From positions 1,736,001-1,800,000 of the forward strand of contig AP023240.1 in the NCBI GenBank assembly GCA_016592635.1: a DNA stretch of 64,000 nucleotides, read 5' to 3'. How positions within the stretch are numbered: the first letter of the stretch is position 1; each line of letters begins with the position of its first letter. Source of the DNA: Methyloprofundus sp. (GTDB taxonomy: Bacteria > Pseudomonadota > Gammaproteobacteria > Methylococcales > Methylomonadaceae). The notes under the pieces were generated by a model that saw only the letters and a list, made by a program, of their open reading frames with translations, made no database searches and was not told the origin of the DNA. Shown here one piece after another: positions 18,572 through 26,418 of the stretch. A program made the translations under genes and the position numbers.

Positions 18572-18949
18572 TGGTGGAGACGGGGGGAATTGAACCCCCG
18601 TCCGCAAGCACTCCGCCTTTGGATCTACATGTTTATTCCGCACTTTAATTTAACTAGAAGCTACCCGTCGGACCAAGATACTTTTAGCGATTTCGATTGG
18701 ATTTAGCGATTCGGAACTCCGAACAAAGTTCTTAACGCGATCTTATGTAGAGTGACTCTTGGATGTCCCGAAGGACTCTACCCGCATAAGCACAGATAGC
18801 CAAGAGAATGGTGCTGGGTTTAAGCAGCTAAAGCCATTGAGTAGTTTTCGTCATTTGCGAATACTTAAATGTCAGTAGATTTTACGAGGTGTACTGTCCT
18901 CGACATGCACCTAAGGTTTTGCTACCCACGTCGAAGCCAGGTCGTCCCC
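18572..18949 (-). ncRNA. ssrA: Transfer-messenger RNA (tmRNA)
   Basis: Rescues stalled ribosomes and tags the nascent peptide. On the minus strand the RNA starts GGGGACGACCTGG and ends CCCGTCTCCACCA. The first seven bases pair with CGTCTCC ahead of the terminal ACCA, with one G-U pair. The T arm (GGGGGTTCAATTCCCCC) is intact. The resume codon GCA opens a reading frame encoding ANDENYSMALAA followed by TAA, a typical proteobacterial degradation tag. Length is 378 bases, normal for one-piece tmRNA. A P4-type integrase relic lies past its 3' end, marking it as an integration site. A -10-like TATAAT precedes the 5' end and a terminator follows the 3' end. Confidence 0.97.
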
Positions 18950-18961
18950 TTTGGAGAGTGT

Positions 18962-18967
18962 ATTATA
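18962..18967 (-). promoter_or_regulatory. Probable -10 box of ssrA promoter
   Basis: A perfect TATAAT on the minus strand lies 12 bases before the mature tmRNA 5' end, in a very AT-rich stretch. No strong -35 box is seen at 17 bases; a weak TCACTT lies 15 bases upstream. Confidence 0.5.
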
Positions 18968-19105
18968 ATGTATTTAATATAAAAGTGACTATATAAATTA
19001 AATATTTTGAAAAACTGGCCGATTAGACATTTTATAATGCGATAAAATGCCATACTATATGCTTAATATCATGAATTTAAACTCCAGCTTCATTCAAGCA
19101 AAATT

Positions 19106-19663
19106 ATGAAAAATAAGATAGCAGCAACGGGTAAAGAGAGGGTCATGAAAGTAGATGAGATTATTGTATCGAAAACCGATGCAACGGGTCGTCTGACGTA
19201 TTGTAATCGTATTTTTATAGATTATTCAGGGTATACCGAGTTGGAATTGTTGGGGCAGCAACATAATATAGTCAGGCACCCTGATATGCCTCGCTCGGTA
19301 TTCAATTTGTTATGGTCTACAGTTAAATCAGGTAATGAATTTTTTGGTTATGTAAAAAATATAGCAAAAGATGGCTCATTTTATTGGGTTTTAGCGAATG
19401 TTACCCCAAGCTATTCCACAGGATCAGGATCAGGATCAGGATCAGGATCAGGATCAGGAGCACCAGAAATTTTGGGCTACTTTTCGGTAAGGCGCAAACC
19501 TGACCCTGCTAAACTTAGAATTATTGAGCAATTGTATAAAGAAATGTATATGGCAGAACAGCAAGTGGGGGCACGAGGTGCTATTGAGGCAGGTACAGAA
19601 GTGCTAATGAATGTGGTTAATGAAACAGGAAAAGACTATCGTGAATTCATTCTTTCAATTTAA
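19106..19663 (+). CDS. PAS-domain aerotaxis-type sensor protein
   Basis: Soluble PAS protein of about 185 residues resembling the sensing half of Aer. The PAS core ([19 protein letters not shown] ... [23 protein letters not shown], then [23 protein letters not shown]) is that of FAD/redox-sensing aerotaxis receptors. The last residues ([10 protein letters not shown]) match the short PAS proteins that end YDEFVFSL and stand next to chemoreceptor genes. An ATG at 19145 preceded by GAGAGGG is a better start than the one at 19106. A Gly-Ser tract encoded by a hexamer repeat splits the PAS fold near residue 107. It overlaps the chemoreceptor gene that follows, which lacks its own sensor domain, so the two proteins probably act as a pair (inference). 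Confidence 0.8.
   Translation: MKNKIAATGKERVMKVDEIIVSKTDATGRLTYCNRIFIDYSGYTELELLGQQHNIVRHPDMPRSVFNLLWSTVKSGNEFFGYVKNIAKDGSFYWVLANVTPSYSTGSGSGSGSGSGSGAPEILGYFSVRRKPDPAKLRIIEQLYKEMYMAEQQVGARGAIEAGTEVLMNVVNETGKDYREFILSI
19421..19462 (+). repeat. GGATCA hexanucleotide tandem repeat
   Basis: Six perfect GGATCA units and a seventh degenerate GGAGCA lie inside the PAS gene and encode (Gly-Ser)6-Gly-Ala. Because the unit is six bases, gain or loss of copies changes linker length by two residues without shifting the frame. Confidence 0.95.
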
Positions 19664-21134
19664 TAGTAAAAATACGGTTTTTATCCTTTTTGGTATTCAA
19701 TGTTTATTATTAATTGAGTCTATTTTCAATAAAGGTATAGATCTATCCCATATTGCTGCTACTATTGTTGCCATCATTGTTATGTGGTTATTTTTTAAGC
19801 AGTCTGATAAAGAATTGCATATTATCAGGTCAATGTTTAAATTGACTAGGGAGATTTATAAAGGGCGTTTGGAATATCGGATCACTAAAATTGACCCTCA
19901 CTCAGAATTGGGCCCTATCGCTTGGAATCTAAATGAAGCCTTAGATCAGATTGAGACTTATATGCGTGAAGTGAATACTTGCTTTCAATCTGCAGAGAGT
20001 TTTGCTTTTTATCGTAAGGCGCAAAGAGAAGGGATTAACGGTGCTTTTGCTGAGGGGCTTAAGAACATTGATGTGTCATTAGGGATGATGCAGGAAAACT
20101 ATGCTACTTCTGTGCGTGATGAGTTATTTGCGCAATTAGGGCAAATGAAAACGGAAAATTTGTTAACGGGCTTGCATCAAGCTCAAAATGATTTAACCGA
20201 TATTGCTGAGCAAATGCAGCAAGTGGAAAGTATTAGTAAGGAGTCTTCGGATATTTCTTCTGCTAGTCAGTCATCTTTGGGAGTGGTCATTAATCAGTTA
20301 ACTCAGATTGTTGCAAAAATTGGCTCTATGAAGGAGTCATCGCTTGAACTGAGTCAAAGTAGTAAGGAAATTACCGATGTTACTTCATTAATTACTAAAA
20401 TAGCGGATCAGACTAATTTATTGGCTTTAAATGCGGCAATTGAGGCGGCTAGAGCAGGTGAGCATGGACGTGGTTTTGCAGTAGTGGCAGATGAGGTGCG
20501 GACACTGGCAGAAAACACTAAGTCGGCAACAGCAAAAATTAATGCAACGATAGCGAAGTTTGTGCAAGCAACTAAGGTGATTGTGGAAGATACTGAGAAT
20601 ATGGCAAGTATGACTGATGATTCCAAAGTTGCTATTAGTGAGTTTGAAATAAATATTTCTAAGGTATCGGATATTTCTATTCAAACTTATGCCAAAGTTA
20701 ATGTGACTCAAATGATCAGTGAAATTTCTTTGGCAAAAGTACATCAAATGATTTATGTACAGCAGGGCTATCGGGCAATAGAAACTGGTGCTGACTCTGA
20801 AGCGGCGCGAGTCGTTGGGGCTGATCATAACAGTTGTAAGGTGGGGCAATGGTTAAATACAGGGGCCGGTGGGATGCAGTACAGTCATTTACCAGCCTTT
20901 GCTGACGTTCACTATCCACATGAAGTGGTGCATAAATGCATGAATCTTGCCATGCACTATTTGGCTCAACCTTGGCAAACAGATAGAGATATTCAGGCAC
21001 AAATTATTGATAACTTTAAAGCGATTGAGTCAAATAGCATGTTGATGACCGAAAAATTTGATTTATTATTACAGCAAAAACAATCCTTTGAAGGAGGCAC
21101 TTCTGACGCAGACGGTGACATTGATTTATTTTAA
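19641..21134 (+). CDS. Methyl-accepting chemotaxis-type protein with C-terminal CZB domain
   Basis: Chemoreceptor signalling protein. Two membrane segments (about residues 10-28 and 35-55) have almost no periplasmic loop, so sensing is not extracellular. A HAMP-like and helical region follows (to about 190), then the MCP signalling hairpin with the conserved tip [35 protein letters not shown]. The C-terminal ~120 residues form a CZB zinc-binding domain: His in KVHQM, Cys in [10 protein letters not shown], and His residues in [17 protein letters not shown] domains respond to zinc and to oxidants such as hypochlorous acid. A GTG start at 19641 with AGGAAAAG upstream is preferred over the ATG at 19611; either start overlaps the PAS gene, implying translational coupling. 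Confidence 0.85.
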   Translation: MNSFFQFNSKNTVFILFGIQCLLLIESIFNKGIDLSHIAATIVAIIVMWLFFKQSDKELHIIRSMFKLTREIYKGRLEYRITKIDPHSELGPIAWNLNEALDQIETYMREVNTCFQSAESFAFYRKAQREGINGAFAEGLKNIDVSLGMMQENYATSVRDELFAQLGQMKTENLLTGLHQAQNDLTDIAEQMQQVESISKESSDISSASQSSLGVVINQLTQIVAKIGSMKESSLELSQSSKEITDVTSLITKIADQTNLLALNAAIEAARAGEHGRGFAVVADEVRTLAENTKSATAKINATIAKFVQATKVIVEDTENMASMTDDSKVAISEFEINISKVSDISIQTYAKVNVTQMISEISLAKVHQMIYVQQGYRAIETGADSEAARVVGADHNSCKVGQWLNTGAGGMQYSHLPAFADVHYPHEVVHKCMNLAMHYLAQPWQTDRDIQAQIIDNFKAIESNSMLMTEKFDLLLQQKQSFEGGTSDADGDIDLF

Positions 21135-21614
21135 ATGATGGATAGTTTATTGGTTTTTGGCTATGGTAACTTGAGCCGTGGTGATGATGCGTTAGGGCCT
21201 TTACTTGTTGAATATATTGAACAAAATATTCAGTTAGAGGGGGTGGAAGTTATGACTGACTTTCAGTTACAGATTGAACATGCCTTAGATTTGGATAGTC
21301 GGCAGTTGGTTTTGTTTATTGATGCATCGATCGCCTGTGAATCTGCTTATGCATTGAGTCAGCTTAGCCCTGCCAAAGATAAAAGTTATACTACACATGC
21401 CATGAGTCCTGCAGCAGTACTCTCTGTTTATCAAAACATCATGCATAAAGAGCCACCACCATGTTTTTTATTAAGTGTGCAGGCTTTTGAGTTTGAATTA
21501 GGTGCTGACCTTAGTGAGCGATCTGCAGAGAATTTAAAACTTGCCATAGGGTTTATTAATAAGTTATTTAATAAACCTGAGCTACTAGCTTGGCAGGCAC
21601 TATCGGCTGGATGA
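21135..21614 (+). CDS. Hydrogenase-type maturation endopeptidase (HyaD/HoxW family)
   Basis: The family trims the C-terminus of [NiFe]-hydrogenase large subunits after nickel insertion. The 159-residue protein opens LLVFGYGNLSRGDDALGPLLVEYIE, the GNxLxxDDxxG signature with its metal-binding acidic residue. It also has the second conserved region LVLFIDASIACESAY and the later His-containing segment TTHAMSPAAVLSVY. The Tyr-Gly-Asn variant and short length are within family range. It begins immediately after the chemoreceptor stop codon (TAAATGATG), so it may be co-transcribed. No hydrogenase structural or hyp gene lies in the window; the substrate enzyme must be encoded elsewhere. Confidence 0.85.
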   Translation: MMDSLLVFGYGNLSRGDDALGPLLVEYIEQNIQLEGVEVMTDFQLQIEHALDLDSRQLVLFIDASIACESAYALSQLSPAKDKSYTTHAMSPAAVLSVYQNIMHKEPPPCFLLSVQAFEFELGADLSERSAENLKLAIGFINKLFNKPELLAWQALSAG

Positions 21615-21694
21615 GCTTATAAACGTACACGATATACTTCCTCGTCTATATGCTAAAATAAGGCTTTAAAAAAGCAATACCACCTACCAGCCCT

Positions 21695-24600
21695 ATGCAG
21701 CCCAAATTTATCCATTTACGCCTCCATTCTGAATACTCTCTCGTAGATGGAGTGGTGAAGGTAAAGCCATTGATAAATCAATTATCTGCATTGGATATGC
21801 CTGCGGTTGCGATCACCGATCAATCTAATCTATTTGCTTTAGTAAAATTCTACCGTGCTGCGTTAGGTAAAGGCATTAAACCTATTGCTGGTGCAGATGT
21901 TTTAATCTTTAACCCAACTGATGCAACACAACCCTATAGACTTACCTTATTAGCCAAAAATAATATCGGTTACGTCACTTTGACTGAACTTATTTCTAAA
22001 GCTTATCAAGAAGGGCAACACCTAGGTATTCCTATGATACGTCGGGAATGGTTGGAGCAAAATAACGAGGGTTTGATTGCTTTATCAGGAGGTATGGAAG
22101 GCGATATTGGTCTCGCTTTATTGGCGCAAGATACAAGTCCTGCCAAACAAATGGCTCAATATTGGAGTGAGTTGTTCCCGCAAAGTTTTTATTTGGAATT
22201 ATGCCGAGTTGGTAAGCGCCAGGAAGAAACGTATATTGCCAATGCGGTGCAATTAGCGGCAGAGTTAGGTTTACCTGTGGTAGCAACCAATAATGTACGT
22301 TTTTTAACAACAGAAAACTTTGAGGCGCATGAAGTACGAGTGTGTATTAATCAGGGCAGGGTGATTGATGATTCACGCCGACCGAAAGATTATACCCCAC
22401 AACAATATTTACGTAGTACCGAAGAAATGTTGGCTCTGTTTGCCGATATTCCTGAAGCTTTGGCTAATACCGTTGAAATTGCCAAACGTTGTAATGTTAG
22501 CCTAACCCTTGGTGAGAATTTTTTACCTGATTTTCCTGTGCCCGAAGGCATGTCTTTGGATGAGTTTTTTATCAATGAATCTAAAAAAGGCTTAAATAGA
22601 CGCTTAGAAAAATATCCCGCTGTTGGTAATGGTACGCTGGCAGAGAATAGGGTAGCTTACGATGAACGTCTAAAAATGGAACTGGATATTATCGTACAAA
22701 TGGGTTTCCCTGGCTATTTTATGATTGTGGCCGATTTTATTCAATGGGCCAAAGATAATGCAATTCCAGTTGGGCCAGGGCGTGGGTCGGGTGCGGGGTC
22801 ATTGGTGGCTTATGTCTTGGATATTACCGACTTAGATCCAATTGAATTTGATTTGTTATTCGAGCGTTTTTTAAATCCCGAACGGGTTTCCATGCCTGAT
22901 TTTGATGTCGATTTTTGTATGGATCGACGTGATGAAGTGATTGATTATGTCGCGCGAAATTATGGGCGTGAGAAGGTTTCCCAGATTATCACTTATGGCT
23001 CGATGGCTGCTAAAGCGGTAATTCGTGATGTCGGTCGGGTAATGAGTCATCCCTATAGTTTTGTCGATCGACTCTCCAAATTAGTGCCGTTTGAAATTGG
23101 TATGACCTTGACCAAGGCATTAAAGGAAGTGCCTGAGTTTCAAGATTTGTATGATAATGATATCGAGGTAAAAACCTTGATGGATATGGCCTTGTCTTTA
23201 GAAGGCACGGTCAGAAATGCGGGGAAACATGCGGGTGGGGTGGTAATTGCCCCGACGCGATTGACCGATTTTTCGCCTTTGTATTGTGAGCAAGGTGGCG
23301 GCAATTTAGTTACCCAGTTTGATAAAGATGATGTTGAAGCAGTGGGCTTGGTTAAGTTTGACTTTTTAGGCTTGCGCACCCTGACTATTATTGATTGGGC
23401 ACTACAAACCATTAATAAAAAGCAGACAGAGTTGGGTGAGTCGCTGGTAGATATTACTCAAATCCCACGCGATGATGCCGCTTCTTATGAGTTATTAACC
23501 AACGCACAAACTACAGCAGTCTTCCAGCTGGAATCCCGTGGCATGAAAGAGCTGATTAAGAAGCTCAAGCCCGATTGTTTTGATGACATTATTGCTTTGG
23601 TAGCTTTGTTTCGTCCTGGGCCATTAGAGTCAGGTATGGTGGATGACTATATTAATGTCAAACATGGTGCCAAAGCGGAGTATGCACACCCTGTATTAGT
23701 GCCGGTGTTAGAGCCAACCAATGGGGTTATTTTATACCAAGAGCAAGTGATGCAAATTGCTCGTGAAATGGGCGGTTATACCTTAGGTGGCGCAGATTTA
23801 TTACGCCGGGCCATGGGTAAAAAGAAAGTGGAAGAAATGGCGCAACAACGGGCTATTTTTACCAAAGGAGCAGTGGAAGGCGGTATTGAAGAAGACATTG
23901 CCACCTATGTATTTGACTTGATGGAAAAGTTTGCGGGTTATGGTTTTAATAAATCGCACTCTGCTGCTTATGCATTGGTTGCTTATCAAACGGCTTGGTT
24001 AAAAAGGCATTATCCTGCCGCATTTATGGCAGCGGTGTTATCATCTGACTTGGATAATACCGATAAAATCGTCATTTTAATTGATGAATGTCAAAATATG
24101 AAATTGCCAGTGATTCCACCTAATATTAATATTTCTAATTATCAATTTACCGTCAATGATAAATATGAAATTGTTTATGGTATCGGAGCTATTAAGGGAG
24201 TCGGTGAAGCGGCTATAGAAGACTTGCTGAAAGAGCGCGAGAAAAATGGTGAGTTTAAAGGCTTATATGATTTGTGTAAGCGAGTTGACTTGCGTAAGGT
24301 GAATCGGCGGGTATTTGAGGCTTTGATTCGTGCAGGGGCTTTTGATGTTTTTAATGAAAATCGAGCCAGCCATCTTGCTGAATTACCCACGGCTTTAAAA
24401 GTCGCTGAACGGCATGTAAAAATGGCAGCAGTCGGGCAAAATGATTTATTTGGTTTGGCGGTTAATGCAGAGAGCCGTGAAGATGAAATTAAGGATTATT
24501 CGCATAAAGTCCCTGTTTGGTCGGAAAAAGAACGCTTGGCTTTGGAAAAACTGGCCTTGGGTTTGTTTTTAACGGGGCACCCGATTGATCAATATCGAGC

Positions 24601-25192
24601 AGAATTAAATAATTTTGTCAGTGGTAGTTTGGCAAATAATTTGGCGACTATTGAAAAAAGTCGTGGCAAAATTGAAGTGCGTTTGGCAGGTATTCTTGTT
24701 GGAGTAAGAACACGTTTGGATCGTAAAGGCCAGACTATGGCTTTTTTGACTTTGGATGATAAAGGCTCGCGCATGGATGTGACCATTTATGCGGAGAGAT
24801 TTGAAGTCTTTAAGGATATTTTGAGTGCTGATGAAGTGCTGATTGTTGAAGCCACTGCGCAACTCAATGGTTATTCAGGGATGCTGAGTATTATTGCGGA
24901 CAAAGTCTTTACCATGGAGCAAGCGCGTGAAGATTATGCGCGTTGTTTAATGCTGGAATGGGATAGCAATGATCTAGCTGAGAAAGCGCAGGACTTTATG
25001 TCGAATTTACAGGAAGTCATTCTGCCTTTTGCGGGTGGGCGTTGTATGCTGGTGGTTAACTATCAATCTGCAACCGAGAAGGCCAGTGTACAGTTGGGAG
25101 ATTCTTGGCGTGTGCATCCAACCGATGAATTGATGGATCGCTTGCAACGCATATTTAAACAAACCGATGCAGTCCATGTTAAGTACCGGTAA
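21695..25192 (+). CDS. dnaE: DNA polymerase III alpha subunit
   Basis: Catalytic subunit of the replicative polymerase, 1165 residues, close to the E. coli length of 1160. Order: PHP domain from residue 1 (FIHLRLHSEYSLVDG); palm with GPGRGSGAGSLVAYVLDITDLDP and the catalytic PDFDVDF near residue 401; fingers (GTVRNAGKHAGGVVIAP, FDFLGLRTLTIID, FRPGPLESGMV, GYGFNKSHSAAYALVAYQTAWLK); helix-hairpin-helix; and OB fold (VRLAGILVGVRTRLDRKGQTMAFLTLDD). The C-terminal part after the OB fold is typical of DnaE1. The stop codon lies inside the next reading frame (LetA-like), which starts 26 bases before it, so the downstream envelope genes could be translationally coupled to dnaE. This is an essential gene with no lesions. 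Confidence 0.97.
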   Translation: MQPKFIHLRLHSEYSLVDGVVKVKPLINQLSALDMPAVAITDQSNLFALVKFYRAALGKGIKPIAGADVLIFNPTDATQPYRLTLLAKNNIGYVTLTELISKAYQEGQHLGIPMIRREWLEQNNEGLIALSGGMEGDIGLALLAQDTSPAKQMAQYWSELFPQSFYLELCRVGKRQEETYIANAVQLAAELGLPVVATNNVRFLTTENFEAHEVRVCINQGRVIDDSRRPKDYTPQQYLRSTEEMLALFADIPEALANTVEIAKRCNVSLTLGENFLPDFPVPEGMSLDEFFINESKKGLNRRLEKYPAVGNGTLAENRVAYDERLKMELDIIVQMGFPGYFMIVADFIQWAKDNAIPVGPGRGSGAGSLVAYVLDITDLDPIEFDLLFERFLNPERVSMPDFDVDFCMDRRDEVIDYVARNYGREKVSQIITYGSMAAKAVIRDVGRVMSHPYSFVDRLSKLVPFEIGMTLTKALKEVPEFQDLYDNDIEVKTLMDMALSLEGTVRNAGKHAGGVVIAPTRLTDFSPLYCEQGGGNLVTQFDKDDVEAVGLVKFDFLGLRTLTIIDWALQTINKKQTELGESLVDITQIPRDDAASYELLTNAQTTAVFQLESRGMKELIKKLKPDCFDDIIALVALFRPGPLESGMVDDYINVKHGAKAEYAHPVLVPVLEPTNGVILYQEQVMQIAREMGGYTLGGADLLRRAMGKKKVEEMAQQRAIFTKGAVEGGIEEDIATYVFDLMEKFAGYGFNKSHSAAYALVAYQTAWLKRHYPAAFMAAVLSSDLDNTDKIVILIDECQNMKLPVIPPNINISNYQFTVNDKYEIVYGIGAIKGVGEAAIEDLLKEREKNGEFKGLYDLCKRVDLRKVNRRVFEALIRAGAFDVFNENRASHLAELPTALKVAERHVKMAAVGQNDLFGLAVNAESREDEIKDYSHKVPVWSEKERLALEKLALGLFLTGHPIDQYRAELNNFVSGSLANNLATIEKSRGKIEVRLAGILVGVRTRLDRKGQTMAFLTLDDKGSRMDVTIYAERFEVFKDILSADEVLIVEATAQLNGYSGMLSIIADKVFTMEQAREDYARCLMLEWDSNDLAEKAQDFMSNLQEVILPFAGGRCMLVVNYQSATEKASVQLGDSWRVHPTDELMDRLQRIFKQTDAVHVKYR

Positions 25193-25802
25193 GTTAAGCC
25201 ATATAGAAGCATGCCCTGAATGTGACTTGCTGATTGATACTGCGGGTCAGGTTAAAGAGGGTTATGTCAGTCAGTGCCCACGCTGTTTAGGTGTATTGGA
25301 ACACCCACAGCGATTGTCGATTAAAAAGAATTTTATTTGTGTATTGACGGGTTTGGTATTTTATTTTCCTGCCGTTTTTTTACCCATTTTAAAATTTACC
25401 ATGCTGGGTAATACGGAAGCCATGTCGATTATCAATTGTGTGCAAACACTATTGACCACAGCAAATTACGGTATTGCTCTCATCGTATTTTTTACCTTAA
25501 TGGTGGTGCCTTTAGTAAAAATGATACTGATTATTTTTGTTACCACTAGCCTGTATTACCACGTTAAAACACACTTCTTGGCAATAAGCTTTCGTTGGTA
25601 TAACAACTTAAATGCTTGGGGTATGTTAGATATATTTTTATTGGGAGTATTGGTGTCGGCGATTAAGTTAACTAAAGATGCTGAGCTGGAGCCAGGTTGG
25701 GGCTTGTATGCTTTTGTTATTTTATTGTTAACCAGTGCCTTACAAGCACAATTAATCAATCAAAAACTACTGTGGAATTTAATTGAACGTCATGGAAAGT
25801 AA
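25167..25802 (+). CDS. PqiA/LetA-family membrane protein, N-terminal-half-sized (first of two)
   Basis: Inner-membrane partner of MCE lipid-transport proteins. The 211 residues contain one PqiA domain: a zinc-ribbon-like CPEC...CPRC pair near the N-terminus, then four membrane segments, with GMLDIFLLGVLVSAIKL as the conserved helix. E. coli LetA (YebS) and PqiA are about 420 residues with two such domains; here each domain is its own gene. It starts within the end of dnaE; a second ATG nine bases later is an alternative start. The end overlaps the next half-gene by about 10-20 bases. The two proteins probably assemble as a heterodimer equivalent to LetA (inference). Confidence 0.85.
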   Translation: MQSMLSTGKLSHIEACPECDLLIDTAGQVKEGYVSQCPRCLGVLEHPQRLSIKKNFICVLTGLVFYFPAVFLPILKFTMLGNTEAMSIINCVQTLLTTANYGIALIVFFTLMVVPLVKMILIIFVTTSLYYHVKTHFLAISFRWYNNLNAWGMLDIFLLGVLVSAIKLTKDAELEPGWGLYAFVILLLTSALQAQLINQKLLWNLIERHGK

Positions 25803-26418
25803 GCCACTTTCTGCTTTACAGCAAGGTTATCTTTGTTGTCGCAGTTGTCATAAACTCATCCCACAAAAGGGACAAACTATGGTGCATTGCCCGCGGTGCC
25901 ATAGTAAAGTTTACCCCAGAATTCCGCATAGCTTTTCGCAAAGTTGGGCCTTATTGATCAGTGGTTTTATTTTGTATATTCCAGCCAATATTTTACCGAT
26001 AATGACTTTATATAAAGGTGGTGCCATACGTACCGATACCATTATGTCGGGGATTATTAATCTGATAAATATAGGGATGACCCCGATTGCCATTATCGTG
26101 TTTATCGCTAGCATTTTAGTGCCATTACTAAAAATGTTGGCCTTAGCGATGATTTTATTGGCAGTGCAATGTAAACGGCAATGTAATGTGTGTATTCGTA
26201 CTAAACTGTATCGAATTGTTGAATTTGTAGGCCGTTGGTCGATGTTGGATATTTTTGTGATTAGTATTTTATTAGGTATTGTGAAATTTAATAATATGGC
26301 TTCTGTAGAAGTCGAACCCGCTGCGTGGATTTTTGCCAGCGTGGTAATCTTGACCATGTTGGCAGCAAAGCGTTTTGACTCCAGACTCATTTGGGATGAA
26401 ATTAATGAATACCAGTAA
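25783..26418 (+). CDS. PqiA/LetA-family membrane protein, second half-sized protein
   Basis: Another single PqiA domain of about 211 residues: CRSC and CPRC cysteine pairs, then membrane segments including SWALLISGFILYIPANILPIM and WSMLDIFVISILLGIVKF. The FILYIPANILPIM motif is characteristic of the C-terminal domain of PqiA/LetA, whereas the preceding gene has the N-terminal-type variant (YFPAVFLPILKF). The pair therefore corresponds to a LetA gene split at the domain boundary. An ATG at 25792 is a possible alternative start. Overlap with both neighbours suggests the operon order dnaE-letA1-letA2-letB. No frameshift needs to be assumed, because each half has its own start and the halves overlap cleanly. 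Confidence 0.85.
   Translation: MNVMESKPLSALQQGYLCCRSCHKLIPQKGQTMVHCPRCHSKVYPRIPHSFSQSWALLISGFILYIPANILPIMTLYKGGAIRTDTIMSGIINLINIGMTPIAIIVFIASILVPLLKMLALAMILLAVQCKRQCNVCIRTKLYRIVEFVGRWSMLDIFVISILLGIVKFNNMASVEVEPAAWIFASVVILTMLAAKRFDSRLIWDEINEYQ

Noticed and set aside
18572..18605. Second attachment-site copy of the tmRNA 3' end delimiting an island within the window
   Set aside because: I searched by eye for another GGGGGGAATTGAACCCCC-like sequence and found none, so the island's other border is not in this window or has been lost.
18560..18610. tRNA gene suggested by the TCAATTCCCCCCGTCTCCACCA end
   Set aside because: This is the tRNA-like 3' end of tmRNA; the matching 5' part lies about 340 bases away and a tag reading frame lies between.
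19421..19462. GGATCA repeat as an on/off phase-variation tract
   Set aside because: The unit length is a multiple of three, so copy changes cannot switch the reading frame; only linker length would vary.
20427..20849. 140-residue open frame opposite the chemoreceptor gene
   Set aside because: It is antisense to the highly conserved MCP signalling region, has no recognisable family and no independent ribosome-binding site; it is a by-product of codon bias. The same applies to other long antisense frames, such as 25911-26480.
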